A stretch of 64,000 nucleotides of DNA, taken from assembly GCF_002165575.1 (NCBI RefSeq), contig NZ_MXQF01000009.1, forward strand, positions 124,001-188,000, read 5' to 3'. Shown piece after piece: positions 54,232-63,211 of the stretch; the first letter of the stretch is position 1, and each line of letters starts with the position of its first letter. The position numbers were made by a program, and so were the translations under genes. The notes beneath the pieces are model-generated. The model was given only the letters and a program-made list of their open reading frames with translations, searched no databases and was not told where the DNA came from. The stretch is from Pseudoalteromonas sp. A601 (GTDB taxonomy: Bacteria > Pseudomonadota > Gammaproteobacteria > Enterobacterales > Alteromonadaceae).

Positions 54232-54483
54232 TTAACGATTTTTATATTGCGTCTTACAGTGACTTCGCCCAACGGCGGGATCACGTAATTTAAGATGCTT
54301 AGTTACTCGACCAACATGGCGTTTGCGCCAAACTTTAAATGAGCCTACAGATACATTATTTCGCATAAAATTAACTAGCTGAGAGTAGTTTAAACCATAA
54401 AGGTGTTCAATGGCCTCAAAAGGAGTACGGTCTTCCCATGCCATTTCAATAATTCTTGATGTATCACCACTATTAAATTGCAT
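54232..54483 (-). CDS. TIGR03643-family small protein
   Basis: An 83-residue protein. SRIIEMAWEDRTPFEAIEHLYGL and the basic SFKVWRKRHVGRVTKH (split around residue 45) are diagnostic of TIGR03643, a family of unknown function, often near photolyase-related genes in marine bacteria. Such neighbours are not in this window. A helix-turn-helix character is likely. Confidence 0.85.
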   Translation of the reverse strand: MQFNSGDTSRIIEMAWEDRTPFEAIEHLYGLNYSQLVNFMRNNVSVGSFKVWRKRHVGRVTKHLKLRDPAVGRSHCKTQYKNR

Positions 54484-54530
54484 AATTCACCCAAAATATT
54501 GCTATACGTAATGGTTGTTTATTTAGGTCA

Positions 54531-54583
54531 TTAGGGTCTGTTTATCTTTCAAGGTTAAATCCGCAAAGGTCAACAGACCCTAA
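54531..54583. repeat. 53-bp inverted repeat, candidate miniature element
   Basis: TTAGGGTCTGTT (54,531-54,542) is the exact complement of AACAGACCCTAA (54,572-54,583), and the similarity extends inward (xAxCTTTxxxGG on both sides) to give arms of about 23 bases around a 6-base TTAAAT centre. It looks like two transposon ends back to back. Its right edge supplies the stop codon of the VOC gene. Confidence 0.55.
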
Positions 54584-54963
54584 ACATCAAAGTTTATATT
54601 TACTCGCCATGGCGGGTTTAAGCGGTTATCTCCCGCCCAATACAACTTAATTTGATTTCCTGATGGGTCTGTTAGTTTAGCTTCATGCCATAAATAGCGC
54701 TGTTCAATAATCTCAGTATCAAATTCAATACCTTTGGCTTTTAGTGATTCAACCCACCGTTTTAAATCATCGCTTTCAAAATATATAACGGCACCATTAG
54801 TAAACTCATCATCTGTAAGTAGCAATGAAAACGTAGCTTTATTTGCACATTCGAAACGTGAATAGTGAGGACTTTTAACAATTTGTGTAAAGCCTAAAGT
54901 AAGATAAAAGTGATTGGCTTTTTCGATATCACAGACAGGTAAAGTGATTTGATTAAGGTTCAT
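54580..54963 (-). CDS. VOC-family (glyoxalase/bleomycin-resistance fold) protein
   Basis: A 127-residue protein with the paired beta-alpha-beta3 units: NQITLPVCDIEKANHFYLTLGF at the start and LWHEAKLTDPSGNQIKLYW at the end. Metal ligands are partly replaced, as in many VOC proteins, so activity is uncertain. Its stop codon lies inside the inverted repeat, so the C-terminus may have been changed by that insertion. Confidence 0.85.
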   Translation of the reverse strand: MNLNQITLPVCDIEKANHFYLTLGFTQIVKSPHYSRFECANKATFSLLLTDDEFTNGAVIYFESDDLKRWVESLKAKGIEFDTEIIEQRYLWHEAKLTDPSGNQIKLYWAGDNRLNPPWRVNINFDV

Positions 54964-55046
54964 AGTCGCTACCTAAATATTAAGTTAGATAACGACCTTA
55001 AAACCTTAACCAAACTTGAGGTCAATTAATAATTATTACATAGGTA

Positions 55047-56051
55047 TTAAGAAGCTTGATAGCGGTTTGCCTGTTTGATACTAGCAAAATCATTAAAGCG
55101 AACTCCGTGCTTTTTCATTACCTCAAGTGCTTTTTTACTGATCATCTGGCGCAAATAAAATGGCTGGTTCGGCACAAAGTGATGAATTGTATGGGTATGG
55201 CCAAAGTTAAAGCAAAATAAATTAAACGGCGCAAATAAGCGGCTGGTTATTACATGGGTTTGCTCCAGCATATTGTTCACGCCACCGTAGTAATGCATTG
55301 ATGAAGTCACAAAATTTAGCGAGCTTGAGCGCACAATATTGGGCACAATTAACACCACCATTAAAAACTCAAACACCGTCATCACATCTAATAGTAAAAC
55401 CGGTGAGTTTGCTTCAAGTGGTACAAATAGATTAACTAAGTGAAAAATAATAACGGAGTATAAAACTGCAAAATATGCAGTAGTTACTGGGAACCCGGCA
55501 TTAAATACTTTAAAAAAGCTAAAGCCTTTAATTTCTTTACTAAAACGCTTTGTGTTAATGAGTAAACCAAGCAAGCCATCAACAATCACTAATGCGCGTA
55601 AAAAAGGATTTTTAATGCCGTTGCCGACTAAACGCTCTTCAAGGTCTTGTTCGGTGCCCGAGGTTTTATGATGATGTAAATGCATCTTGCGGCGATACCA
55701 TGGGCTAATAGTGTTTGGTCGCATCAACCACACGGTGAGCATCATAAAGTTATGTAAAAAAAGCTGATTACTAAAATATTGTTTATGAATAAGATCGTGT
55801 TCTAATTCATGGGAAATTGACGCAGCAATGGCCGCTAAAATAATACACAACCAACCGGGAATAATAGCAAAGTAATAAAGCGTACCAACGCCAATTAACG
55901 CTGCGAGAGAAAGTAAAAGAATCGCCATTCCTAAGGTATTTTGATGGACTAACAGCGGGTGTTTTTGGCGAAGCCTTGCTTCTTCCGCTTTAATCGTCTT
56001 CACAATAGCTTGAATATTTTCTTTGGCACTTAACGTGTTCATAAATAGCAA
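55047..56051 (-). CDS. Membrane fatty acid desaturase
   Basis: A 334-residue protein with four predicted membrane segments and the three His boxes of the FADS-like family: HELEHDLIH (near 86), HLHHH (near 122) and HTIHH (near 287). A di-iron centre is therefore intact. It may introduce double bonds or hydroxyl groups in lipids, relevant for cold adaptation; the exact substrate is unknown. Monocistronic. Confidence 0.9.
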   Translation of the reverse strand: MLFMNTLSAKENIQAIVKTIKAEEARLRQKHPLLVHQNTLGMAILLLSLAALIGVGTLYYFAIIPGWLCIILAAIAASISHELEHDLIHKQYFSNQLFLHNFMMLTVWLMRPNTISPWYRRKMHLHHHKTSGTEQDLEERLVGNGIKNPFLRALVIVDGLLGLLINTKRFSKEIKGFSFFKVFNAGFPVTTAYFAVLYSVIIFHLVNLFVPLEANSPVLLLDVMTVFEFLMVVLIVPNIVRSSSLNFVTSSMHYYGGVNNMLEQTHVITSRLFAPFNLFCFNFGHTHTIHHFVPNQPFYLRQMISKKALEVMKKHGVRFNDFASIKQANRYQAS

Positions 56052-56351
56052 CTGATAATCAAAGTTGCGCAGATCATACCCGAATAATTAAAAAGCTGCT
56101 ATAGCGAGAGCAACGAGCAAATAAAAGTGTGGTTAGTTTAAGTCAAGGTGTTTCTTATGAATATTAGCTTTCAAGTTCGTCCTCATTTGCTTCTCTTTGT
56201 GCAAAAAATTAAGTGAATTATTCACAAAGAGGTTGAGAGGCGCTGCGCTTTAGAGGGATACATTTACTGATTGATTTAAATTTGACCGCCACTGAATGAA
56301 ACGGTCAAAAAGAATACTAGTGCCTATAGGCAGAGTTAAGGCTCATATGTG
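56052..56351. other. Intergenic stretch without a recognised gene
   Basis: 300 bases between the desaturase start and the end of a small membrane-protein gene. I see no ORF with a ribosome site, strong hairpin or known operator; the desaturase promoter should lie at its left end. Confidence 0.6.
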
Positions 56352-56642
56352 TTATGTGAAAATTAATTTAATAATGGCACCACTATAAAGGAATGTGATT
56401 AACAGCCCCGTTATTAAAATGACTTTATCTTTTATAGTTTGTTTTGGTTTCTGTGTAAATACAAAAAGAGCCCTATACAGTGAACTAGGAACTATAAGCA
56501 AAATACCAAGTAACGCTGGAAACACACCAAAAATAAAACCAAACCCTGAACTTTCTACTTGGGAAGACAAAGATAAAACCCCAAACCAGGCGATAGATAT
56601 TAAAAAGAAAGCGGCTCCTAGTGAAATCGAAAAAAGTGCCAT
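56352..56642 (-). CDS. Small three-helix membrane protein, unknown
   Basis: A 96-residue protein with three predicted membrane segments (about 2-24, 32-54, 72-93). AGGAG lies 8 bases before the ATG, which favours this strand over the overlapping plus-strand frame. No family recognised. Confidence 0.65.
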   Translation of the reverse strand: MALFSISLGAAFFLISIAWFGVLSLSSQVESSGFGFIFGVFPALLGILLIVPSSLYRALFVFTQKPKQTIKDKVILITGLLITFLYSGAIIKLIFT

Positions 56643-56815
56643 TCTTAAAAACTCCTTTTCACATAATGAGCCTGCGGATTAACTCGTTTTTAATTTATTT
56701 TTATTGATGCATTAACCATAGCCGAGTTCCTATTTTGATTCAATCGGTTACTTAGACTTTACGTAAAATATAAAAAGAGGATTTACTGTTGCTTTAATTG
56801 GAGTTATAGCGTGGA

Positions 56816-57030
56816 TTACAGGTGTTTAAGTGGCTTATTTAAAGTGATAAAGGCTCCCTTATTAATAAATCCATAAAAAAGCGTTTGCGAATTTTGTATA
56901 TCAGTAAGTGTCGCGGTAAAGGCGGAAAGTTAAGCGCACCTATTAACTCGGCTTCTATTTTATAAGAACGCTGAAACGTGGTGTAAATATGCTTTGCGAG
57001 TACCTTATTTGATTGGTAGCTATCAGTCAC
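56816..57030 (-). pseudogene. GNAT acetyltransferase remnant, frameshifted and truncated
   Basis: From the GTG at 57,030 the minus strand reads YKIEAELIGALNFPPLPR, the N-terminal signature of a common GNAT group. Near 56,915 the continuation switches frame: the second frame reads LTDIQNSQTLFYGFINKGAF before TAA at 56,816. The acetyl-CoA-binding half is missing. This is a decayed gene with a one-base-type frameshift. Confidence 0.6.
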
Positions 57031-57131
57031 CTTTTACGGCAAGTTTTGCAGTAGATAATAATTGGGGTGGTAAAGGCAGTTTTTCTGTTGGTGCTAACAC
57101 CTATCAGTACCATGTAAGCCTAATCGACTAA
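57021..57131 (+). pseudogene. Orphan C-terminal tail of a lost gene
   Basis: An open frame from about 57,021 encodes YQSPFTASFAVDNNWGG followed by KGSFSVGANTYQYHVSLID and a TAA at 57,129-57,131, without a start codon or ribosome site. It looks like the beta-rich end of a secreted protein fused to the acetyltransferase remnant by a deletion. A hairpin follows at 57,152-57,181. Confidence 0.4.
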
Positions 57132-57151
57132 CCAATCCTATTATAGATTAG

Positions 57152-57181
57152 TATCGGTACTGCCTTCCCCTAGTACCGATA
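57152..57181 (+). terminator. Hairpin after the orphan tail
   Basis: TATCGGTACT and AGTACCGATA form a perfect 10-bp stem with a 10-base loop, 20 bases after the orphan stop. No T-run follows, so it is terminator-like rather than classic. The other 200 bases up to the sensor kinase hold no gene that I can see. Confidence 0.55.
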
Positions 57182-57380
57182 ACCTCCATTAACAGCCTCT
57201 ATATCTAAAACCTTCAAGCAGGAAGTTATTTGCGTTAGTTTTCGTTAACGGTTAAAACTAACAAGTGACAAAAGTGACTTCTAGTGGTCTCTATGTGTAT
57301 TATAGTAAAAAATTCATTAACTCGAATTTGCAAATAACCATAATAATTATGAATAGATTGCAAAGGATCCTGCCTACAAA

Positions 57381-60062
57381 ATGAAAACTAGTAAGCTAAG
57401 TATCAGATTATTATGGTATATCACTCCTTTAGTGATTTTACCGCTATTATTTTTAGGTGGTTTTACGCTTACCAATGTAACAAGCTCTACACAAAAACAA
57501 GCTGAATTAATTGTTAGTCGCTTTGTAGAGCAACAACAACAAAAAGTATTTAATTACATTGACTCATTTCACTCTACTACCAAGCTTTTATCCACCTCGC
57601 CGGTATTAAGTGATTTTTTAGCAGACGATCTTCGTGATAGTGGAAATTATACTCGTCGACTTGGTGCTTTAATGGATGTATTTGCCAGTTACTCCGAAGC
57701 TTACCCAGATATTATTAGTGTCAACTTAGTCTCTCCAAGCGGCAGAAGCAATGCTTACTACTCGAGTAACTTAAACACGGCGCCTACTCAATACCCTTTC
57801 TTTTCTCGCGTATTGCAAAGTAATTTACGTCAGCAACAATTCATGGTGCAAAAAAGTGACGGCACCACCAGCCTTTACTTTATACAACGAATTTATAGCG
57901 CTGATTATTATTTAAAGCGCCCGCAGCAGCTTGGCTTTATTATATTGCATGTTGAGCCATCAATTTTAAACACCAGTATTTTAGAATCACCCTATAACAA
58001 TACGCTGAACCTGCTACTAACCGAAGACGGAAAGATTTTATTTAGTTCAGATTACGATAAACGAGGCCAATACATTAGTGAATATGAGCTCAAACAAATT
58101 CACAACTTGGCTGATTTAGGCAAACTTTCAACCATTGAGCTATCCAGCATAGACAAGATTGAACGGATGATTTACGCCATTCAAATGAGCGGCGGCTATT
58201 ATTATGTTTCAACTATTCCTAAAGCCTTGTTATATCAATCAGGTAAAGCAATAAGTTTAATTACCGCCCTGATAGTTATCATTTCTGTGATCACCCTGCC
58301 GATGCTGATTTTTATTGTTGTGCGTAACTTATTATTGAACCCAATTGAACTTTTAGGTGCTGCAAGTCATCGCGTTGGCGATGGTGATTTATCGGTATAT
58401 TTACCTGCCCATAATAATGATGAAGTTGGCGTTTTATTTAATGACTTTAATCACATGGTGAACCAAATACGGCACTACCAAGATGAATTAGAGGAATATA
58501 AGCATCACCTTGAAGATAAAGTAGAAAGTCGGACAAAAGCTCTCGAAACCATGAATAGCCAGCTAGAGTCAGCTATTGCCCAAGCAGAGCAAGCAAATCA
58601 GTTAAAAAGCCGCTTTTTAGCGAATATGAGCCATGAAATTCGCACTCCGCTCACTGCTATCATGGGCTTTACCGAGCAGTTAATACACAATAAAAAAGCA
58701 GCGAGTGATGAGCTACACTTAACCACTATTTTGCGTAACTCCAAGCACTTATTAGAACTTATTAATAATATTTTAGATTTATCAAAAATTGAAGCCGAAA
58801 AGTTAGCCATTGAAAAGGAACCTCTTGATATAGTACAACTAGTGCATGATATTGATTCGATCATTCGCCCTTTATCACAAGAAAAAAATCTAAAATGCGA
58901 TATTAACTTTCATTTACCGTTACCAAAAATAATCAACTCAGATGCGACTCGGTTAAAACAAATTCTCATTAATATTGCCAGTAATGCCGTTAAATTTACT
59001 GAGCGAGGTTTACTCTCGTTAGATATAACCTTTGATACTGAATCGCAGCTCATGGAGTTTGCTATCCAAGATAGCGGCATTGGCATGTCTGAGCACGAAA
59101 TTGAACGAGTCTTCAAACCATTTGAACAAGCCGATACAACAACCACTCGACGTTTTGGCGGTACTGGGCTGGGGCTATGTATTTCAAAAAACCTAGCGCA
59201 ATTACTTGGCGGTGATGTATACGTAAAAAGTGCCCCCGGTGAAGGTAGCTGCTTTAGGGTAAAAATAGCCTCTAATTTAGAGACTGAGAACAATGAACCC
59301 ACTCTGATGCTTACCGAGTTAAGTCAGTTAACCCCAGTAAAAGACGAGCAACTTTCATTTGCAGCCAATAGTTTTGATGCCAATATCTTAGTTGCTGAAG
59401 ATAACCCTGATAACCAAGTACTAATTACGTTACTACTCCAAACATGGGGCCTTGAACCTGATATTGCCAATAACGGGGCTGAAGCGGTAGAAATGGCTTT
59501 AGTGAACGATTATCAGGTCATTATCATGGACATGCAAATGCCGGTTATGGGTGGCTTAGAGGCAACACAAATGCTTCGCCATGCTGCCTACGATGGCCCT
59601 ATCATTGCACTTACTGCCAATGTTATGAAACATGATGTAGACACATACCTTAATGCAGGGTGTAACGAGGCTTTAGCTAAACCCATTGATAAAGATGCCC
59701 TTGAAAACGTTTTAGTGAGATATCTTCATATAGAAAAAGACAGCCAAAACAAATGGGATACATTACTTAATAGTGAAAAATTCCAGCAAATAAATGAAAA
59801 CTATCGCTCCAAGTTACCTGAACACTTAGCGCAAGTTAATGAGTTATACCATACCGGCGAATGGGAAGAGTTAAGAGCACTGGCACACAATTTAAAAGGC
59901 AGTGCAGGATGCTTTGGTTTTACCAATATTCATCAAGCAGCTGGGGCGCTTGAAGATAATTTACGCGGCCGAACAAACGATAAAAACCGTCGAGATTACT
60001 TAGCCTTGAGTTTGATTGAAGCAATAAAATACACCCAAAGCCAAGAGCCATTACCCAAATAA
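57381..60062 (+). CDS. Hybrid sensor kinase: Cache-like-HAMP-HisKA-HATPase-REC-Hpt
   Basis: An 893-residue membrane kinase. Membrane segments at about 9-30 and 292-315 enclose a periplasmic sensor resembling double Cache. HAMP (about 316-370) and a coiled coil lead to the phosphoacceptor ANMSHEIRTPLTAI near 415, an ATPase with GIGMSEHEI and GGTGLGLCIS, a receiver with Asp in IIMDMQMPVMGG near 715, and a C-terminal Hpt helix bundle with His in ALAHNLKGSAGCFG near 836. A full phosphorelay is present. The cognate regulator is not adjacent. The last 12 bases overlap rimI. Confidence 0.92.
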   Translation: MKTSKLSIRLLWYITPLVILPLLFLGGFTLTNVTSSTQKQAELIVSRFVEQQQQKVFNYIDSFHSTTKLLSTSPVLSDFLADDLRDSGNYTRRLGALMDVFASYSEAYPDIISVNLVSPSGRSNAYYSSNLNTAPTQYPFFSRVLQSNLRQQQFMVQKSDGTTSLYFIQRIYSADYYLKRPQQLGFIILHVEPSILNTSILESPYNNTLNLLLTEDGKILFSSDYDKRGQYISEYELKQIHNLADLGKLSTIELSSIDKIERMIYAIQMSGGYYYVSTIPKALLYQSGKAISLITALIVIISVITLPMLIFIVVRNLLLNPIELLGAASHRVGDGDLSVYLPAHNNDEVGVLFNDFNHMVNQIRHYQDELEEYKHHLEDKVESRTKALETMNSQLESAIAQAEQANQLKSRFLANMSHEIRTPLTAIMGFTEQLIHNKKAASDELHLTTILRNSKHLLELINNILDLSKIEAEKLAIEKEPLDIVQLVHDIDSIIRPLSQEKNLKCDINFHLPLPKIINSDATRLKQILINIASNAVKFTERGLLSLDITFDTESQLMEFAIQDSGIGMSEHEIERVFKPFEQADTTTTRRFGGTGLGLCISKNLAQLLGGDVYVKSAPGEGSCFRVKIASNLETENNEPTLMLTELSQLTPVKDEQLSFAANSFDANILVAEDNPDNQVLITLLLQTWGLEPDIANNGAEAVEMALVNDYQVIIMDMQMPVMGGLEATQMLRHAAYDGPIIALTANVMKHDVDTYLNAGCNEALAKPIDKDALENVLVRYLHIEKDSQNKWDTLLNSEKFQQINENYRSKLPEHLAQVNELYHTGEWEELRALAHNLKGSAGCFGFTNIHQAAGALEDNLRGRTNDKNRRDYLALSLIEAIKYTQSQEPLPK

Positions 60063-60512
60063 TAAAGTCATGCCCATCAAAATGGCGTCTTCAAAGCCGT
60101 TTTTATTAGGGCAGTCACTGGGGTAGTAATTCTTGCGCACTGACATTTCGCTAAAGCCAGCAAGCTCATACAGCTTAATTGCACGTACGTTGGTTTCACG
60201 TACTTCTAAAAAGAGGTTTTCTGCATTATGTTGTTCACCAAAAGCAATAAACTGAGCGAGTAGCTGCTTTGCGATACCTTGCCCCTGAAAATCTGGCGCA
60301 ACGCAAATATCCATTAACGTAAAGTCAGGGCCTGCTTTTTCACCAATATAAAACCCCACCATTTGCTCATCGTTAAATGCAGCCAGATTAAAATACCGTC
60401 CTGCCAAACAAGATTGCATTGTGTTAACTGTCCACGGATGACTGTGACAGGCATTTTCAATGCCCATTAATGCGTCAATTGAAGACTCAGTAACAGTTTT
60501 AAAGGTTATCAC
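60051..60512 (-). CDS. rimI: Ribosomal protein S18-alanine N-acetyltransferase RimI
   Basis: A 153-residue GNAT enzyme. Acetyl-CoA loop VAPDFQGQGIAKQLL near 72-86 and the C-terminal LYELAGFSEMSVRKNYYP with the conserved RKNYY are the RimI signature. It acetylates the N-terminus of ribosomal protein S18. It overlaps the holD-like gene by 14 bases, the same order as in E. coli holD-rimI. Confidence 0.93.
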   Translation of the reverse strand: MITFKTVTESSIDALMGIENACHSHPWTVNTMQSCLAGRYFNLAAFNDEQMVGFYIGEKAGPDFTLMDICVAPDFQGQGIAKQLLAQFIAFGEQHNAENLFLEVRETNVRAIKLYELAGFSEMSVRKNYYPSDCPNKNGFEDAILMGMTLLFG

Positions 60513-60837
60513 GTGTTTTACTCATCAGCGCCCACAGTGCGCGTTTATGCTCAGGTTTAAGTTGCGCTGAGGGTAAGCTCAACGTGTCGTTATGCCAGCT
60601 TATAGCATCAGCTTGAATCACATGATTAATTGTATGTGGCGCAACGGCTCGGTTTAGATCGGCTAACAACACAGCATTAAGTTCAAGTATGTGACTTTGC
60701 GACTCTATAATAGGCTTTTTTTCGGCTGACGGTTCTAGATGAATATCCGCGCTATCATATTGAGCAGTATCACTGCGAAAGTGCTGGTTTAGTTCGAGGT
60801 TTTCTATACCAAAAATAGCTGCGTAACGTGGATGCAT
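60499..60837 (-). CDS. holD: DNA polymerase III psi subunit-like protein
   Basis: A 112-residue protein immediately before rimI with a 14-base overlap. Sequence identity to known psi is not obvious; the assignment relies on the conserved holD-rimI order, size and a C-terminal helix AQLKPEHKRALWALM. HolD proteins diverge strongly. It would link the clamp loader to SSB through chi. Confidence 0.6.
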   Translation of the reverse strand: MHPRYAAIFGIENLELNQHFRSDTAQYDSADIHLEPSAEKKPIIESQSHILELNAVLLADLNRAVAPHTINHVIQADAISWHNDTLSLPSAQLKPEHKRALWALMSKTRDNL

Positions 60838-60902
60838 AACAACTCAGTAAATTTAAACTCTGGAACAATATAAGAAGTAATAAAAACGATGTAAAGAAGA
60901 AA

Positions 60903-60979
60903 TGGCAGGGGCGGAGAGATTCGAACTCCCAACCGTCGGTTTTGGAGACCGCTGTTCTACCAATTGGAACTACGCCCCT
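60903..60979 (-). tRNA. tRNA-Trp (anticodon CCA)
   Basis: On the minus strand a 77-base cloverleaf including encoded CCA: acceptor AGGGGCG/CGCCCCT, anticodon loop CTCCAAA giving CCA, T-loop GTTCGAATC and a D-loop with TTGG. Discriminator G fits tRNA-Trp. Confidence 0.95.
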
Positions 60980-61372
60980 GCAATGACGACGAATTATAGA
61001 GACCTTTCGCTAAAGGTAAAGAAAAAAATCACTTTTTTAATTTGTTTGCTTTTTTAATAATCAAAACGGTGAATTATCATGCTAGAACGTGATTTTAAAG
61101 TTAATTTGAAAAACCGCATACAGGTTACCCTTCTCTAACATGTAATCAAAAAAGGGGCATATATAACAAAACCTTATGAAAGTATTAATAGTTGATACCA
61201 GTTTTCGTTATCAACCGACTTTATATGATATTACTATTGCACAGTATGGCTGTGATAACAGTCCTAGTAACCATTTTAGATTCATTTACAATTGAGCTAT
61301 CCCTTTGGCTTGCGGAAAATTAACCTTTAGAATATAGTTGTCAGTAACAACCTAAATCAGTGTACCCTATAG
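60980..61372. other. Intergenic region between tRNA-Trp and marR
   Basis: 393 bases without a supported gene. It holds the tRNA promoter at the left, a GTTGATA/TATCAAC inverted repeat at 61,191-61,215 with an 11-base gap, and the marR operator at 61,337-61,351. The rest shows nothing recognisable. Confidence 0.55.
61337..61351. promoter_or_regulatory. Candidate MarR operator before marR
   Basis: GTTGTCAGTAACAAC is a 7+1+7 inverted repeat with one mismatch, 21 bases before the marR ATG. The same site, perfect, precedes the flavoprotein gene, as expected for autoregulation and operon control. Confidence 0.65.
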
Positions 61373-61819
61373 ATGAACTCGAAACCTAAACGCGCAGAAG
61401 CGCTTTACGAAGCAGTTAACCAACTTATCCGCGTACATCAGTTCCGAGATCGTGAAAGTATATGCTGTCACAATGTATCGGTCGCTCAGTGCTACGCACT
61501 GGAAACGCTTGTAAAACTTGGCCCTCTGAGGCTTAAAAGTTTAGCAGATGAGATGTGTCTCGATAAAAGCACGACAAGTCGTGTAGTTGATGCATTAATT
61601 CGCAAGGGCTATGCGTTAAAAACATTGGATCCACTTGACCAACGTGCTGTTCAAATTTCACTGAGTTCTGAAGGTCATGAGTTATATACAACCATACGTA
61701 AAACCTTGATCGACGAAGAGGCCTCAATGATAGCGGATATCTCTCCTGAAGTTGTTGATGCAGCTCTTGTTTTACTAGGAAAACTTACCGCAGCGGCACG
61801 AGCCCGACTAGGCCCGTAA
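61373..61819 (+). CDS. MarR-family transcriptional regulator
   Basis: A 148-residue winged-helix protein: LKSLADEMCLDKSTTSRVVDALI (recognition helix near 62-80, in two parts) and the wing LDPLDQRAVQISLSSEG are the MarR signature. Cys residues (CCHN near 29) might sense oxidants or metals. It sits between two copies of the same palindrome, so it most likely controls itself and the flavoprotein-MFS genes. Confidence 0.92.
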   Translation: MNSKPKRAEALYEAVNQLIRVHQFRDRESICCHNVSVAQCYALETLVKLGPLRLKSLADEMCLDKSTTSRVVDALIRKGYALKTLDPLDQRAVQISLSSEGHELYTTIRKTLIDEEASMIADISPEVVDAALVLLGKLTAAARARLGP

Positions 61820-61838
61820 GCTATTTTTTAACCAAATT

Positions 61839-61853
61839 GTTGTTAGTAACAAC
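61839..61853. promoter_or_regulatory. Candidate MarR operator before the flavoprotein gene
   Basis: GTTGTTAGTAACAAC is a perfect 7+1+7 inverted repeat, extended to 9-base arms by flanking TT/AA (61,837-61,855). It lies 20 bases before the flavoprotein ATG. Confidence 0.7.
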
Positions 61854-61872
61854 AAAATTCAGAGGCTTATCT

Positions 61873-63126
61873 ATGACATATAATGTTAAAAATTTACCCA
61901 TTGCCATCATTGGCGCTGGCCCCGTTGGCTTAAGTGCAGCAGTTAACTTAATTGATATGGGGCTCACTCCTATTGTTTTTGAATCAGGCAGTAGTGTTGG
62001 CTCTAACTTAGCAAAATGGGGTCATGTGCGTATGTTCTCACCCTGGTCATACAATATGGATCCTATTGCTATTTCTCTTCTCAAAAAAACGGACTGGATC
62101 GAGCCAGTTCTAAGCGAATTCCCAACTGGACAAGAATTACTTGAGCGCTATGTAATCCCTTTAGCGTCCCACGAAGCGATTACTCCACACCTGCATTTAA
62201 ATACTCGCGTTGAAAACGTCAGCCGTCAATATCACGATATTCTTCGAAATGAAGGCCGGAAAAACGCGCCTTTCGTAGTACGTACCTCCAACTCTGAAGG
62301 TCAAAGCGATATTCTTGTTCAAGCTGTAATCGATGCGTCTGGCACCTATCAAACACCGAACTGGCTGGGCGCTCACGGTATTCCCGCTCTTGGTGAACTT
62401 GCGGCTTCGCAATCTATTATCTACGGCGTGCCTGATATTTTAGGCCCTGCCCGTAAACAATACGCCGGCCGGACTGTACTTGTCGTAGGTGGCGGCCATT
62501 CAGCATTTAATGCATTGCAGGATTTAGTCAAACTTTCTGAACAATCTGATGGTATGCGTGTTTTATGGGGGATACGTGGTTCTTCCGTCAACAACATCGT
62601 TCGTTCACCTGAAAATGATGAGTTACAAGAACGCAGACGACTTGAAATGCACATTCAAAAGCTACTAGATGAAGGGAAGATCGAAGTATTTACCAATATA
62701 GCCATTGAAAGTATTAATTATGAAAACGGTAAATTGATCTTACAAAACCGTTCAGGTCAATTGCCTCCTGTAGATCAGATAATTGCAGCAACAGGGTTCA
62801 GGCCAGATCTAGATGTAATGTCTGAGTTGCGCACTTCTCTAGATTCTGCGACCCAAAGTCCAGCAGCTCTTGGGCCACTCATTGATCCAAACCTTCATAC
62901 TTGTGGTTCGGTCCCTGAACATGGTGCTACTGAGCTTTCACACCCTGAGAGCGGTCTATATATAGTGGGAATTAAAAGCTACGGACGTGCCCCGACGTTT
63001 TTGTTAAGAACAGGCTATAAACAGGTTAAATCTGTCGCGTCTGCTCTTGCAGGAAAAACAGAAAGTGATGTTCAGACTGCCAATGCTTGTGATCTTTTAT
63101 CAGTCAATCGAAATTGCTCACAATAG
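61873..63126 (+). CDS. FAD/NAD(P)-binding oxidoreductase
   Basis: The ATG at 61,873 is preferred; a TTG at 61,837 lies inside the operator. The 417-residue protein has an N-terminal FAD site PIAIIGAGPVGLSAAVNL and a second nucleotide site TVLVVGGGHSAFNAL near 200, with ATGFRPD typical of flavin monooxygenase-like and pyridine nucleotide-disulfide families. It may oxidise or reduce a toxic small molecule that the next gene exports. Substrate not deducible. Confidence 0.85.
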   Translation: MTYNVKNLPIAIIGAGPVGLSAAVNLIDMGLTPIVFESGSSVGSNLAKWGHVRMFSPWSYNMDPIAISLLKKTDWIEPVLSEFPTGQELLERYVIPLASHEAITPHLHLNTRVENVSRQYHDILRNEGRKNAPFVVRTSNSEGQSDILVQAVIDASGTYQTPNWLGAHGIPALGELAASQSIIYGVPDILGPARKQYAGRTVLVVGGGHSAFNALQDLVKLSEQSDGMRVLWGIRGSSVNNIVRSPENDELQERRRLEMHIQKLLDEGKIEVFTNIAIESINYENGKLILQNRSGQLPPVDQIIAATGFRPDLDVMSELRTSLDSATQSPAALGPLIDPNLHTCGSVPEHGATELSHPESGLYIVGIKSYGRAPTFLLRTGYKQVKSVASALAGKTESDVQTANACDLLSVNRNCSQ

Positions 63127-63211
63127 CCCCTCTTCCCTCTGAACGCGTTATTTTACTAAAAATAGCTTTAATCAGAGGGTTGATCAATTATATTGAACAA
63201 AGTGGAGTGAA

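Noticed and set aside
56395..56682. 95-codon plus-strand frame
   Set aside because: The minus-strand frame has three membrane segments and AGGAG before its ATG, so the plus frame is the shadow.
60903..61372. Integration of the MarR unit at tRNA-Trp
   Set aside because: The unit lies at the 5' side of the tRNA, no repeated tRNA 3' end or integrase was seen, so a tRNA-site island is not supported.
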